A DNA stretch of 28,180 nt from a virus. The notes under the pieces are model-generated. The model did not search any database. It was given only the letters and a program-made list of their open reading frames with translations, and was not told the DNA's origin. This document shows positions 10,001 through 17,096 of this stretch, one piece after another; within the stretch, counting starts at the first letter, position 1, and every line of letters begins with the position of its first letter. A program made the position numbers and the translations under genes. The stretch spans positions 1-28,180 of the IMG/VR virus record IMGVR_UViG_3300021379_001151; one strand, written 5' to 3'.

Positions 10001-12177
10001 ATCCAACTTTTGATAACGCTGTTGATAGAACTATTGATTATACTATTCAGCACAAAAAAGATGATGGCAACTTCTATGACGCTGATTTTGAATGGAGGCC
10101 TGGACCTATTGGTGGGCCTGGTAATAGATTTTCGAGATTCCACGCTTTAGGAGATGGATCTGATTCAGTTCAAACCAGAACTAATCTGGAAACTGATATG
10201 TTTTTGGAAATGGGTCGTAATCCTAATGCTGGGGAAGATCCAAATCAAGGTAATCAATACTGGTTGAATAATTTTTACATACCAGATGGTAAGTATTCCA
10301 TTACAAACAACAGAGTTGATATATGGGAAAATGGTAATACAGATTACAGTCTAGTTTATGGATTGAAAGGAAATCCCACAATGGGAGCGTTCATCCAGAA
10401 CAAGCCAAAAGGATTATTTAATACAGCTCCTTATTTTAACTCATGGTCAAATATTGGTTTCGACGGCAACAAGGTTTATCCAACATATACGATCAATGGT
10501 CATGAAATGTTCTATGAGCATCGCTATGGGGTCGATGGTATTTTACCTCAATGGGAGGCAGATCTTGGATCAGAATTCCAGTACTTCCATAGCGCATTCC
10601 TGACTGAGTATGGTGGGAGGTCATATTCAAGAGGTGGATCAGGTACTCAATTCTTTAAGACAATTAACCTCAAAGGTCCTTTTACAGACAGACTAGATAA
10701 GAATGGATCGTCAGCTTATATTGACGACGCTGGCACAATCATGAATGGTAATACTTGCGGTGCATGGGAGTTTAACCATGCTGAGAATATTGAGTGCTTG
10801 TTTGGGAGAGAAGTAACCTCATACGGATGGTCTCCAGGTATTTGGAGCCCAACATTTTATGGATCTAATGTTGGTAATTTAACAAGAGATTACACTTTAA
10901 AAGGACAATATCAAGGCCGTAGCAGAAGTACGTTTACGGGAACTACTATCAGATTTGATCTTGGCCTTAATACTACTAATCAGAACAATGATCCAGAGGG
11001 CGCAAATGAAATGCCTTGGGACTCTGCATATTTAAACAAGCGAATGGTTCAATGGATAAGCGGCAGCGGCAAAAATACAAACGCCATATACATGGCTCAT
11101 CATGGAATTGGTTGGATCGAAAGGCCTTATGTGATTCATCAAAGTGATTCAACGTTCCTGAGGGGTGGCATAAATGGTCACCCTGATTACGGTTGGAGCT
11201 TTGCTACTGACGATCAAGCATTCTGTAATGGCCCATTCAACCAGCTCTTCTCAAGTAGCTGGTGGAACGATGAAAGACACGCTCTAGTTAATAACGGTTT
11301 CCAGGGGATATCTCGATCTGACTGGCCTTTAGGTTGTATTGCACAGCTAAGAACTGAAGGTACTAAAATAGGAGGGAATGTGCAATGGGAAAATAATAGA
11401 TACTTTGTCAGTCCTCGTAATTGGACTGCAGGCAATCCTAGTCAACCGAATCATATTGGATATTATCAAGTAGGAGACCAACAGCAAGCAGCCTTCCAGG
11501 GAGGTCAATTCCTAGCGGGTCACCAGATGTTACAGCAACCTTGTAACTGGAGATGGAGATATGCACAGTTACAGGTTAATGGCGTTAATACAGGCCAAAT
11601 ATCTTCAACATTGCCATTGCAATTCGGAAACCCTAGACCACAATGGGCAAACATGTGGGGAAACATCAATGTAGATGAACCAGACACCATACTAACGTTT
11701 AGAACTATACAAGGCTTAAAAACATCTCTATGGAATTCAGGAACTACAGGCTTGAGAGATGATACTATGAATAGAAGGATATTATCTGATTTCAGTAGTG
11801 GTGGTTTAGATGACGCTCCTGGAGAGACTTTTGATACTGATCCCGATAATCTGGATACAACTACTGTTAATAGGATGAGTAGCGCTAATACAATGGCTGG
11901 CAAGCGACTTGGCTGGAATTCGAGAGGAATGTCGATGTCATTTAATAGCATATTGAAAGCTGGTCGAGATGAGGTACACGAGCCAAGATATTCTTCAGCA
12001 AGAATATTTGCGCTAGATGCTGCAATTAGTTGGGATGATGACGATTACAGTCTTAACATGACGAATACTTTATTCACTAACCGATGGGTCAACGGTGACT
12101 TAACGACTGCTCATCTGAACCTGTTTAATTACCTCAAAACAAAATTCGCTAACTATGACCCTATACAGGAAGATTAG
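1021..12177 (+). CDS. Giant multi-LamG adhesin / tail fibre-like protein (3718 aa)
   Basis: Very large virion protein, probably host-recognition or appendage. The first ~100 residues (LNTAFPG...GDAVLD...YYWQYDG, then IEPYEYIDVIPLGISIGYS) match the start of the next gene product and look like a shared virion anchor. Short strands ending in AFEP, AQEP or EQEP follow around residues 135-195. Several concanavalin-like/LamG segments can be seen: GDFTLEWW near 356, DFCVEFYV near 806 with WFHIAVT...IYVNG near 960, WQHVAIT...IYVDG near 1144, and TIEYWIYV near 1633 with QWYHIAYT...LFVNG near 1744. From about residue 1850 the style changes to a Trp/Asn/Gly-rich region without clear LamG signatures, running to the end. 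LamG folds bind glycans in known proteins; glycan binding here is inference. It starts one base after the upstream stop, with no separate promoter. No frameshift is seen over 11 kb. Confidence 0.93.
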   Translation: MSNVQDKLNTAFPGAVAGDAVLDQASGYYWQYDGSIWVQKIQGLDWEILEIGESIEPYEYIDVIPLGISIGYSLFANDWDRNLALTTEINFGVFIGGNVIIPTIVDLGPSAQQSLVTVFTIPPVIATGIAVKVLDTPEIEIVAFEPLVEGGSDKVLELIEQEIVIDLVAQEPSITVPATTVNADFKTININEQEPFILAINDPFYNDVNFILGDGGELLNTDLPKGRVYLDGSENLYKVYQLNYIDEFCNFVDGKEYFTNHRPLGLADETTVFKNVDVTDPESYQIEEPGSDWDFVSREITVFEEALDLDFNEYVGGELGVRYNSSVKNHGNGSYSFAGKSTWLEWIANDADKYGSGDFTLEWWQFLLPDEVNRSGAGYSHGVTYENHITFTQNAAVTSNHNKRFDWYHPYGIGFDVREDFHYGRNDPRYGYRAFGRSQNFLAEPGSDTIRLSYSTDAKYIPDYNLNLIPGNTLDFFVDGIPVTATVSAYTQLDTQPWGVETRLSDEEVTVEGDWTTTLISFSDYTFPSNYAVHEIRFSLQQNGFSAISLAEDERYKERHVCNLAKFNNNKLFLNRKGNNEQTVTINGDSFYEYVSFVLLHNQFTGNYSNQPAGTRYYEYSPFSETLGTDSYTLNNEDASGLQPYGKNGNAYDPSGYFDIRAYSPVASTTVGTDEYSTTVHKIYKFPSGTDAAATNQDDFLQDFSNNDYLYWSQDLVNWKLAKISNTTAIDSTTVTFNLTNGWALDSSTDKTLYVRRFYATGSSSINLSQGSSAYKGSPLIDTRNFPNEVDAELVKQIAPKVFFEDFCVEFYVHPLPMVYDDGSTNEPHRAVRLDSAPTYFSNDYLARRRGTPEVFFQFDSYPFREEWTSGLFGEPYANFAWIRCEGSYEATTNSKGLTEVNYSIALTIWDPDLDLDSTTSQPNDDAYWITRARVVAYEGASYEISDTNPVQIQPEDDRWFHIAVTCEGNIFTIYVNGVPKAHLNPFSNQDQPEYQDELDQIFSGYNKQEVFRSIRLWDGSTNGQDPNSDTGHNVEHMAIFPSTYTYPEIDRFGKEEWTENFLNASPIEGYRITKGHSRYGSTQTLTNFYELAITDNDPDGLQNQVFTPPPLLSVYRETHNDPPYLEIDVQNSEGASPWKEKTWQHVAITRTDQVYNIYVDGEQVGTDSSEFDEFEFAATPTSAPIENSWLVFADRVEISILDINSTDLTSNFAKFKNRFLAETLDFYVDDVFVVSGVVDSFTSDLVKGTLTTVGNTAEAALLLETGVLKIVSPGFKQPLNSIGASWYNFDGWRDFRTSTFNGFINNLRSTKASRYGNGATISPDQLFDGATRIPDSEDTNTLVPALSNIQLQVSGQVDGSGNLLDISQNNHTLTARDSSSNIPGTINRWSACTGHTTRSAGYDGNETGSVDFDYTAHLGIIDPGATESLGRWAFYDVHSVGFDTPRSPDSYYVILNLEIRSDTDGPFSSVISNPLIESLDFDKPGCIWVKFEQAPNTWIRFDYTKIEKSSKFRYYRTPSPNYVVTSVSEDPYVTYSFWEKIDGEHNYDRWRNAVYDETGVWEEFPNTDSYIDVTLTNPITTPASGSITPITLTNHPQGTVPALKIEPGHWLEIQSPVADLIFNEEPFTIEYWIYVDQHPEAITPGNAGFFPMDVTANPELAPRLYVDWDEPSNARYCGSALGRWDAKNEISTDQNPLAPTYYDGFEREDALDMMAYWGPVKGRSFTISDVFATFGSNIKRKQWYHIAYTRDTNGEIRLFVNGKITGDPHFSASYVEKQTDTVNSRKLNGIKNFTQPLNTINTAWLNNVNPNELRGLDGYISDLVVVKGEAIYVEDFEVPSAPSYERNRPNEGVMVTSNNVPTYKIEAQVPGIGEPPGSGPVFTDPGVTIITQQLYSSGTTFTLTLNPSQRYTNSLSQPEFNILLYASTGDGIAFTGPQVTDGAGNNIGTWTEIGSGSVTVNVWQYKGDIIPDGSGNYTLNWDAGDVGLVPINWGLHRGTEFDWDTRSKPPGGFYDGVNASSWATLASGEFLTTDNFGGTGPRVRTCPTPAQAPWQEYFGPEEQTTNIMAVDLALDADCFQVNGVDLPLANPAGGSYRLTRFNMSEEPMSTNVPDVNRATNITCYYGYQRPWTVVEANQSSGGTQDAFQYDMKNGSRCFSFSNNGDFSTNQNYVHPTFGPWPMDALSNFHLKAQWQGFPFDSIGLHKWNWAEINGNGNVDFHGTTVPSNQDHIWYVNWSIPKIVQADLPDGGGLAGNAGKPSSGRPFTSIRDWADTDLDSYFSNTPLVEDTVGLQQFVSSGRAWRSVDWYSDPWPRAATIGYGIPPNTAASAAVGAEFDNYQYWHRVTVSFTKTYAVDGHVTGSTGDGSNCIAEDYTGVVNFFKDCASYGGDPPAIFGIGRNDCSLRVACDGAYISRGINNPLPQQIEVFDFNNYRTSSSPFDCNWLAPDDGNIRTESFWIHPYTIELQDYGTISDQDQKRSPCFSFISDGGGGSSARRSGVGITAATYQISPKIKFWGMMLHNGDITAGGSNTNVITDKNGNSLPATGYRSMSYLDSDLAEAVTDGFIVTGTNTTGTFSLSSTLDSAGIYDCLTGPNPCYDNFSYWDAPFRPRGNAVDPGTNAASTYNPRAGDICRLRIKANQGIYSGGASVQGSGATLRISKIGYMDKDTGAVTYQSLNTTDSPSWTPNGSVEEVDFLFSALGTSVFNSSMWGQIGLFELEYSGSATNGVIIEAASMEYVNDSYTSRGTATAADINVTCFTFNSELIDTDQIISEGISSTLSTTTPTTISAKSGVQTNWVVNEVGTNQTTAVIPAPAGDNTQEFFLSFVAHPGTLDDPAMGSIATPQELQETILAPFGKTGILLADRDSEVVMQFAYGYRDSVNPVLSQAISLPSAKPYLSSTISYNYLNTSENVYFATWFDLMVAEDMFHPDLVDDPQWRFYLSQAYDAACNVSGTSRIAYYAGLKTPYGNRLMNGQMKDSFLIKNYRWTDPTFDNAVDRTIDYTIQHKKDDGNFYDADFEWRPGPIGGPGNRFSRFHALGDGSDSVQTRTNLETDMFLEMGRNPNAGEDPNQGNQYWLNNFYIPDGKYSITNNRVDIWENGNTDYSLVYGLKGNPTMGAFIQNKPKGLFNTAPYFNSWSNIGFDGNKVYPTYTINGHEMFYEHRYGVDGILPQWEADLGSEFQYFHSAFLTEYGGRSYSRGGSGTQFFKTINLKGPFTDRLDKNGSSAYIDDAGTIMNGNTCGAWEFNHAENIECLFGREVTSYGWSPGIWSPTFYGSNVGNLTRDYTLKGQYQGRSRSTFTGTTIRFDLGLNTTNQNNDPEGANEMPWDSAYLNKRMVQWISGSGKNTNAIYMAHHGIGWIERPYVIHQSDSTFLRGGINGHPDYGWSFATDDQAFCNGPFNQLFSSSWWNDERHALVNNGFQGISRSDWPLGCIAQLRTEGTKIGGNVQWENNRYFVSPRNWTAGNPSQPNHIGYYQVGDQQQAAFQGGQFLAGHQMLQQPCNWRWRYAQLQVNGVNTGQISSTLPLQFGNPRPQWANMWGNINVDEPDTILTFRTIQGLKTSLWNSGTTGLRDDTMNRRILSDFSSGGLDDAPGETFDTDPDNLDTTTVNRMSSANTMAGKRLGWNSRGMSMSFNSILKAGRDEVHEPRYSSARIFALDAAISWDDDDYSLNMTNTLFTNRWVNGDLTTAHLNLFNYLKTKFANYDPIQED

Positions 12178-12185
12178 GCAAACTA
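12177..12185 (+). promoter_or_regulatory. GGNAAACTA intergenic motif, copy A
   Basis: GGCAAACTA overlaps the last base of the giant gene's stop codon (TAG) and sits in the 38-base gap before the 1229-residue gene, 30 bases upstream of its ATG. It is one of six related sites in gene gaps. The function (promoter, processing or operator site) is inferred from recurrence and orientation. Confidence 0.4.
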
Positions 12186-12215
12186 GCACCAGCATAAGGA
12201 TTACTTAGACAAGGA

Positions 12216-15200
12216 ATGTCGATTCAACAAGATAATCTGAATGCGGCCTTTCCGAGCCCCAATGATGGCGATGCAGTCTTAGATTCTACTACTGGCAGGT
12301 ATTGGGTATATTCTTCTGGTTCTGGTTTATGGGTTGAATATAGTGAAGGCTTCGATTTACCTTACTTAGGCGTTCAAAGTCCGATTGAGCCTTACAGTTT
12401 TATTGAAGAGTATCCTCTAGGGATCAAGATAAGTCTTTCCATAAGTGCTGTCGATTGGGATTCAACATTATCAACTACTGATCAGGCAACTTTAGGTGTA
12501 CTTATTGGCGGTCAGATTGAAACTGTTGAATCTTCTAATCAGACAGGAAGTGTTAATGTAACTATATCTAGTTTCATTCCAACCATAATCAATGATCTAA
12601 CTAAGGTTGACGTTGGAAACACGGTAATTTTAACTGATGTTCCGGAACCATCTATTGGTGCAAGTGGAATTCGTATTGATACAAGTATAATCAACACAAC
12701 TGCAAATCAGCCCGAAGTAAGGACAGTTATAACTCTCAATGATTCTAAAGATATAGCTATAACGGCTTTTGAGCCATCGTTATTACTGGCTTTATTCTTC
12801 CCGGCAACCGAACTCTCACTAACGGCCAATGAGCCAGAAGGCGTTGGATCTTTTGTTGCTGTAGACCCGACTTCTATTGCAGTAACAGCATTTGCTCCCC
12901 AAAGGCCAAGGATTGCACTTGAGGCTGAGTTTATTATATTTTACAACGACCTTATTCAAGGCCAAGTTGAAGTAAAGACATCGCCAAAAGTAGATTCGCC
13001 AGTACAAGTTGACTTAGACGTAGAGCCAATAAGTGTTGTAACTGGAAATCCGATTTTTGTTGATCAAGTTGAGATTGATTTTCAAGTATACGCCCCGGAT
13101 GTTGATGCGTTTCCCGCTATATGGGAGGCCGGATGGTGGGGAGGCTGGACATTGAATTGGAATCAATTACCAGAAACTTTCAACTTAAATTACATTGGCT
13201 CGACCACTCCTGAGCAAGAAGACGTTGATATAGCATGCGCTTGGAATAAACCTTATCTTGAAGATGCTTATAAGACAAATGCTGGAGTAACAAGTCCTAA
13301 TCCAATCAACAGCATTAATGGCAGGAGAGCAGAAGCACCAACAAAATTGTATCCAGGTAGACCCGAGCAAAAATTTAGTGGAGAATTTACTTCAAGTACT
13401 GAAGGATGTCCAAGAATAGTATTTACTGAAACTATCAACTGGGGTCATCCAGAAAAAGGTTCAGATAGCAACGATTTTGAGTCTTACCCTCATGGTTTAG
13501 GAGATTTCCCGAATTATTTTGCTTCATACGCAGATTATAGTGATAAGCCTTGGGCTTACTGGAGTAGTGCATCAATTAATACTACCTTTGATACGGATAT
13601 CGTTAGTAACGGTCAAACTTTTCCAACTGGTTACCAAGATCGTTTAGATACATTCCGATCTTATAATTTCTTCCACCCAGGAGGCAGTTGGCACGAAAAT
13701 ACTCCCGGTGTATGTGCTTCCAGAATTAATAATGCGCTTGGATCTAGTCACCTTGATATAGCTGGTGTTTTCACTTTAGAACTATGGATATATCCACTGA
13801 GTGCCAATTTTACTGGACTTACTAATGCTGATTATATCCCCATAATTGGTCATAATCAATATTGGCAATATGACAAAAATCATGATCCTTACAACCAAAC
13901 AAGGAGTACATCATCTCAGCCTTTCATAGGTGATAATTTCTTTACTGGATGGGACCTTTATTTCTTTGGCGAAAGCGGTACGGGCACTGTTGGATTCAGA
14001 GGTTCTACTAATAGGTACAGATGGAATTTTAATAGAACGCATATTGACAGTGTCAATGTTAGGAGTGTTTTCGAATATGAAGTTACTGATCCTACAGTAC
14101 TCAATACAAGCGATAATGCAAATAATGATCCTCTGTCAATTTTTGGAATTGACACTCCGAATTACACTAGTGTTTTGTTCAATTCAGTAAATGGAACTAA
14201 CGTCACCCCGGCAGAGGAACCTGATTACTATGACCATAGATGTACAGGAGCTGCAAATCAATTAATAGCTAATCAATGGAATCACATTGTTTTGCATTGT
14301 GACGGTGCCGGATATATTAATATTGCCACTAATGGTATATGGGGAAGTGATCAAAGGTTACTTTGTGGATCGACTCCTGATGAGTATTACACCAATAATG
14401 GTGGCACCTCCGGCGGTGGCAGTTTTATAAAAAGAACTTTTCAGGGATTACGTTGTATAACTAATCTAAGGTTTAAAGATTATCCAACGGCAGCGATACA
14501 ACACCATGTCAGTAGGATGGATAATCTTAATGCCAATGGTGGGGGATTTATAACCTATCCTGGTTGGGTTTATATGCGTGAAACCAATCATACTGATTAT
14601 TCGAAGATAACACTAGGCGCATTCACTGAACCTTTTTACACATGGATGGACGAAACCCCTCAAGGTTATGGGGCAGGCAGGCTTGCTACTGGAGAGTTCA
14701 CCGAACTAATTCCAGGCTTGCATAATCGATTTGAAGGATATATTCATGAAATTAGGTATATGCCTTGGCTTAAATATGATGAAAGATATTATAGAGGTAG
14801 TTATTTGGCTGATCACTATTGGGCAGGAGACCTTACAAATCCAACTATTAGTGGAACGCCAAGTGCTACTTTTACTTTACCTGGCAATTTCGGGATATCA
14901 GGTCTTACATGGCCTAATTTTGACACAAACCTTCCGACTGAGCCCTTTCCTTATAGTTTTGGAAGAAGAGAAGTTGACGGCACTGTTTCGACTGTTTGCA
15001 CAAGCATTTACGAACCTGAATTGCGTAGATATTATTGGCATGCGTTTAACAGAGTCAGGTCGATTACTCAACATTATGCTAGCTGGACTGGCATTTCGGA
15101 TGAATGGTTCAAGCGTATCAATGAGTTTATTATCAGTTGCAAGAAAGATGGCAATTGGTACAAAATGAATGATGTATATCTTTTCCCTGGCTATGCGAAT

Positions 15201-15905
15201 TATAGAATAGATGGTTTTTGCCTAAAAGGAAGAACCTTCCAAGATTATTTTACAGAAGAAATGACCTTCAGTGCTCCAGGATTAGAGCTTGAATATAGAG
15301 ATCCAGGTTATGACAGGCATTATGGAATCACAAACTCTCTTGGCGGGGATTTACCCTCTGCAAATCTTTTAGGCTTAAGACTGCCTAGGGTTAACTCTGA
15401 GTGGCCTGAGTCTGATCATCATAGAGCTACCTATGTCACGAAAGTCGGAGCAGGGCCAGTGTTTAGTAGCGGAATAGATGAATTCGGCAGCACGACTGTT
15501 GATTGGTATCCAGGAAGGTCTGGAATTAAGCATGGCTTTGTAACAAACGAGAAAACTATTAGCGGTGAAGATGCTGCCATTTCAAGCGGTGGATTTATTG
15601 GTTTCAATAGAAAGAATAAAGAATCTTATGAAGCCATGTTACCTGGACTTAATGGGTTACAGGTATATAACGTACCTAGTCAGACGCCATGGATGGAACC
15701 AGTTGAGCTATTAAAAACAAGCTATGGTCAAAGTTATGATTATAAAACTGCCGTGTTATCAAATCATTCTTTAGGTTTCTACTCTCATGGCAGAGCGGTC
15801 GACCTACAAAGATTGGAGTACAGGGTAACCAAGCTAATGACCGAACTAGCTGCTTTGAAAAATTCATGGCAGCCAGAGCAATTTTATGTAGGTAATGATT
15901 TTTGA
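12216..15905 (+). CDS. Second adhesin / tail fibre-like protein with LamG domain (1229 aa)
   Basis: Probable receptor-binding or appendage protein, paralogous at its N-terminus to the preceding giant protein: LNAAFPSPNDGDAVLD, then WVYSSGSGLWV, then IEPYSFIEEYPLGIKISLS and GVLIGG line up in the same order. Residues ~180-300 carry repeats of a beta-strand plus an A-x-E/A-P turn (ITAFEP, LTANEP, VTAFAP, VDLDVEP, FQVYAP), about 20 residues apart in the first three. A LamG-like segment follows (FTLELWIYPL near 520, NQWNHIVLHCDG near 687). The last ~45 residues hold a short leucine-zipper-like helix (DLQRLEYRV..LMTELAALKN) typical of trimerising fibre ends. ATG 12216 is chosen because the N-terminal homology to the neighbour starts there. 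An AAGGA directly abuts the ATG, too close to be a standard ribosome site. Confidence 0.92.
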   Translation: MSIQQDNLNAAFPSPNDGDAVLDSTTGRYWVYSSGSGLWVEYSEGFDLPYLGVQSPIEPYSFIEEYPLGIKISLSISAVDWDSTLSTTDQATLGVLIGGQIETVESSNQTGSVNVTISSFIPTIINDLTKVDVGNTVILTDVPEPSIGASGIRIDTSIINTTANQPEVRTVITLNDSKDIAITAFEPSLLLALFFPATELSLTANEPEGVGSFVAVDPTSIAVTAFAPQRPRIALEAEFIIFYNDLIQGQVEVKTSPKVDSPVQVDLDVEPISVVTGNPIFVDQVEIDFQVYAPDVDAFPAIWEAGWWGGWTLNWNQLPETFNLNYIGSTTPEQEDVDIACAWNKPYLEDAYKTNAGVTSPNPINSINGRRAEAPTKLYPGRPEQKFSGEFTSSTEGCPRIVFTETINWGHPEKGSDSNDFESYPHGLGDFPNYFASYADYSDKPWAYWSSASINTTFDTDIVSNGQTFPTGYQDRLDTFRSYNFFHPGGSWHENTPGVCASRINNALGSSHLDIAGVFTLELWIYPLSANFTGLTNADYIPIIGHNQYWQYDKNHDPYNQTRSTSSQPFIGDNFFTGWDLYFFGESGTGTVGFRGSTNRYRWNFNRTHIDSVNVRSVFEYEVTDPTVLNTSDNANNDPLSIFGIDTPNYTSVLFNSVNGTNVTPAEEPDYYDHRCTGAANQLIANQWNHIVLHCDGAGYINIATNGIWGSDQRLLCGSTPDEYYTNNGGTSGGGSFIKRTFQGLRCITNLRFKDYPTAAIQHHVSRMDNLNANGGGFITYPGWVYMRETNHTDYSKITLGAFTEPFYTWMDETPQGYGAGRLATGEFTELIPGLHNRFEGYIHEIRYMPWLKYDERYYRGSYLADHYWAGDLTNPTISGTPSATFTLPGNFGISGLTWPNFDTNLPTEPFPYSFGRREVDGTVSTVCTSIYEPELRRYYWHAFNRVRSITQHYASWTGISDEWFKRINEFIISCKKDGNWYKMNDVYLFPGYANYRIDGFCLKGRTFQDYFTEEMTFSAPGLELEYRDPGYDRHYGITNSLGGDLPSANLLGLRLPRVNSEWPESDHHRATYVTKVGAGPVFSSGIDEFGSTTVDWYPGRSGIKHGFVTNEKTISGEDAAISSGGFIGFNRKNKESYEAMLPGLNGLQVYNVPSQTPWMEPVELLKTSYGQSYDYKTAVLSNHSLGFYSHGRAVDLQRLEYRVTKLMTELAALKNSWQPEQFYVGNDF

Positions 15906-15922
15906 TTGGTAAACTATTTCAG
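15902..15922 (+). promoter_or_regulatory. GGNAAACTA motif, copy B (long repeat with copy D)
   Basis: GGTAAACTA at 15908-15916 lies 25 bases before the GTG of the 160-residue gene. The surrounding 21 bases (starting TTGATTGGTAAACTATT) recur at 25317-25337 with one mismatch, upstream of hli. The repeat begins inside the stop-codon region of the upstream gene, so it is intergenic in both places. It is a candidate promoter or regulator-binding site; the function is not proven. Confidence 0.45.
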
Positions 15923-15941
15923 ACTTTAATAGACCCGAACC

Positions 15942-16424
15942 GTGGCCGTCACAGTTAACGTTTACAATCAAGCGGCAGGGTTGTTTGCCCAGGGCTTAGT
16001 CAACATCGACGGGCCTTCATCTGCAACGGATGTGTTCTCTGCTTTCAAAGTTGCTCTATACACAGACATCAACCCAACGTTTACTGCGACAGATACAACC
16101 TTGGCGCAGTTCACGGCTACTGGTGTTACAGAAGTTGTCAATCCTAACTACACGGCAGGCGGCAACGCTTTAGTGAATCCTGTAATCACCGCTGCGGGTA
16201 ATGACGCAACGTTTGACGCTGATGATTTCAGTGTTACTGCAAGTGGTTCAGATATTCAAGCCGGTTGCGCCCTTCTCTATCGAACTTCATACGCAACTGT
16301 TGATGCTGTTGATCGGCCTCTATTGCTGCTTACCTTTGGTGGAACCGAGACAGCCTCTGCCGGAACCGATTTCAAAATCGTTTGGTCGGCTAATGGTATC
16401 TTCAGCTTCGTGGTTGCCGGTTGA
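15942..16424 (+). CDS. Small phage virion structural protein (160 aa)
   Basis: This resembles a widespread family of small siphophage-type structural proteins. The order of motifs is typical: an N-terminal strand (MAVTVNVYNQ), FKVALYTD, a NPNYTAGGNAL strand-turn, a TFDADDFSVTAS..DIQAGCALLYR core, then LLTFGG and a C-terminal FKIVWSANGIFSF. These are beta-sandwich proteins found among head and tail genes; the exact role (decoration, tail or fibre-linked) is not settled from sequence. The start is GTG at 15942, with no Shine-Dalgarno sequence. It is followed after 3 bases by the next structural gene, which implies one transcript. Codon choice is more GC-rich than in the adhesins, perhaps reflecting a higher copy number. 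Confidence 0.85.
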   Translation: MAVTVNVYNQAAGLFAQGLVNIDGPSSATDVFSAFKVALYTDINPTFTATDTTLAQFTATGVTEVVNPNYTAGGNALVNPVITAAGNDATFDADDFSVTASGSDIQAGCALLYRTSYATVDAVDRPLLLLTFGGTETASAGTDFKIVWSANGIFSFVVAG

Positions 16425-16427
16425 TAA

Positions 16428-17084
16428 ATGACTATTTCAAGCGAAATCAGTACTAAGGAGCTTGCAAGAACTGCCATTAGGGCTTACGAAGGTAAGACAC
16501 TAAAGGTATTCTTAGCAAACGGTGATGGTAACCAGACGGTCGACAGCTTGATCAGCGAATGGCGTGCTTTCGAATTACCTGCAACCGCTGGTTATGTAGA
16601 ATTTTCTGAAGTGATCGGTCAAGGTGCATACGACAATACAACACTTTCCTATCTTCTGCCGCAGGCCAATGCTTCTTACACAGCCAGTGGCGGTTCTTTT
16701 GCTTGGAATGATGTCATTGTTTATGTAGATGACCCTGTCTTGCAATCAGAAACTAGAACCGATTCTCTTGGCATTAATACAGGCGCAAGCACTATTACTG
16801 CGGCTTCTGGTGATTTCGCTGCCGATGGTTTTGTGGCGGGCGAATATGTAACTATTAGCGGCAGCGGCTTAAATGACGGCACATATGAAATTTCAACTGT
16901 AGCCGCATTATCATTAACAATTAATTCTACAACTACTCCATTACTAGCAGATGAAACTTCCTCGATGACTTTGACTAGGAGCTTGCTGTATCCTTACGCT
17001 TATATCGAGGAAATTAGTTCACGAACTTTGGCTGATGGTCAATCTCATACATATGCAATCACGTTAAACACTAATGACGCTTAA
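16428..17084 (+). CDS. Beta-rich virion structural protein with inserted domain (218 aa)
   Basis: Probable virion protein, translationally linked to the 160-residue protein (3-base gap). The N-terminal half (ISTKELARTAIRAYEGKTLKVFLANG) and the last 35 residues (YPYAYIEEISSRTLADGQSHTYAITLN) read as one compact domain. Residues ~112-180 form what looks like an inserted beta module of a type seen in many phage proteins (TITAASGDFAADGFVAGEYV, then GLNDGTYEISTV and LTINSTT). The gene ends in tandem stops TAA TGA created by a 10-base repeat. No function can be assigned beyond structural; tail or fibre connector is a guess from position. Confidence 0.85.
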   Translation: MTISSEISTKELARTAIRAYEGKTLKVFLANGDGNQTVDSLISEWRAFELPATAGYVEFSEVIGQGAYDNTTLSYLLPQANASYTASGGSFAWNDVIVYVDDPVLQSETRTDSLGINTGASTITAASGDFAADGFVAGEYVTISGSGLNDGTYEISTVAALSLTINSTTTPLLADETSSMTLTRSLLYPYAYIEEISSRTLADGQSHTYAITLNTNDA

Positions 17085-17096
17085 TGACGCTTAATG
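17072..17096 (+). repeat. 10-bp tandem repeat at a gene junction
   Basis: TAATGACGCT occurs twice in tandem (17072-17081 and 17082-17091), followed by a partial third unit TAATG. The first unit encodes the last residues of the 218-residue protein, the second supplies its tandem TAA TGA stops, and the partial third supplies the ATG of the 1491-residue gene. Replication slippage is the likely origin. Confidence 0.8.

Noticed and set aside
11520-11951. Minus-strand open frame of 143 codons inside the giant adhesin gene
   Set aside because: The opposite strand is an uninterrupted 3718-codon gene. No ribosome site or recognisable protein features.
14731-15168. Plus-strand open frame of 145 codons in another frame of the 1229-aa gene
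   Set aside because: It overlaps a convincing coding frame, and its composition looks like an out-of-frame translation.
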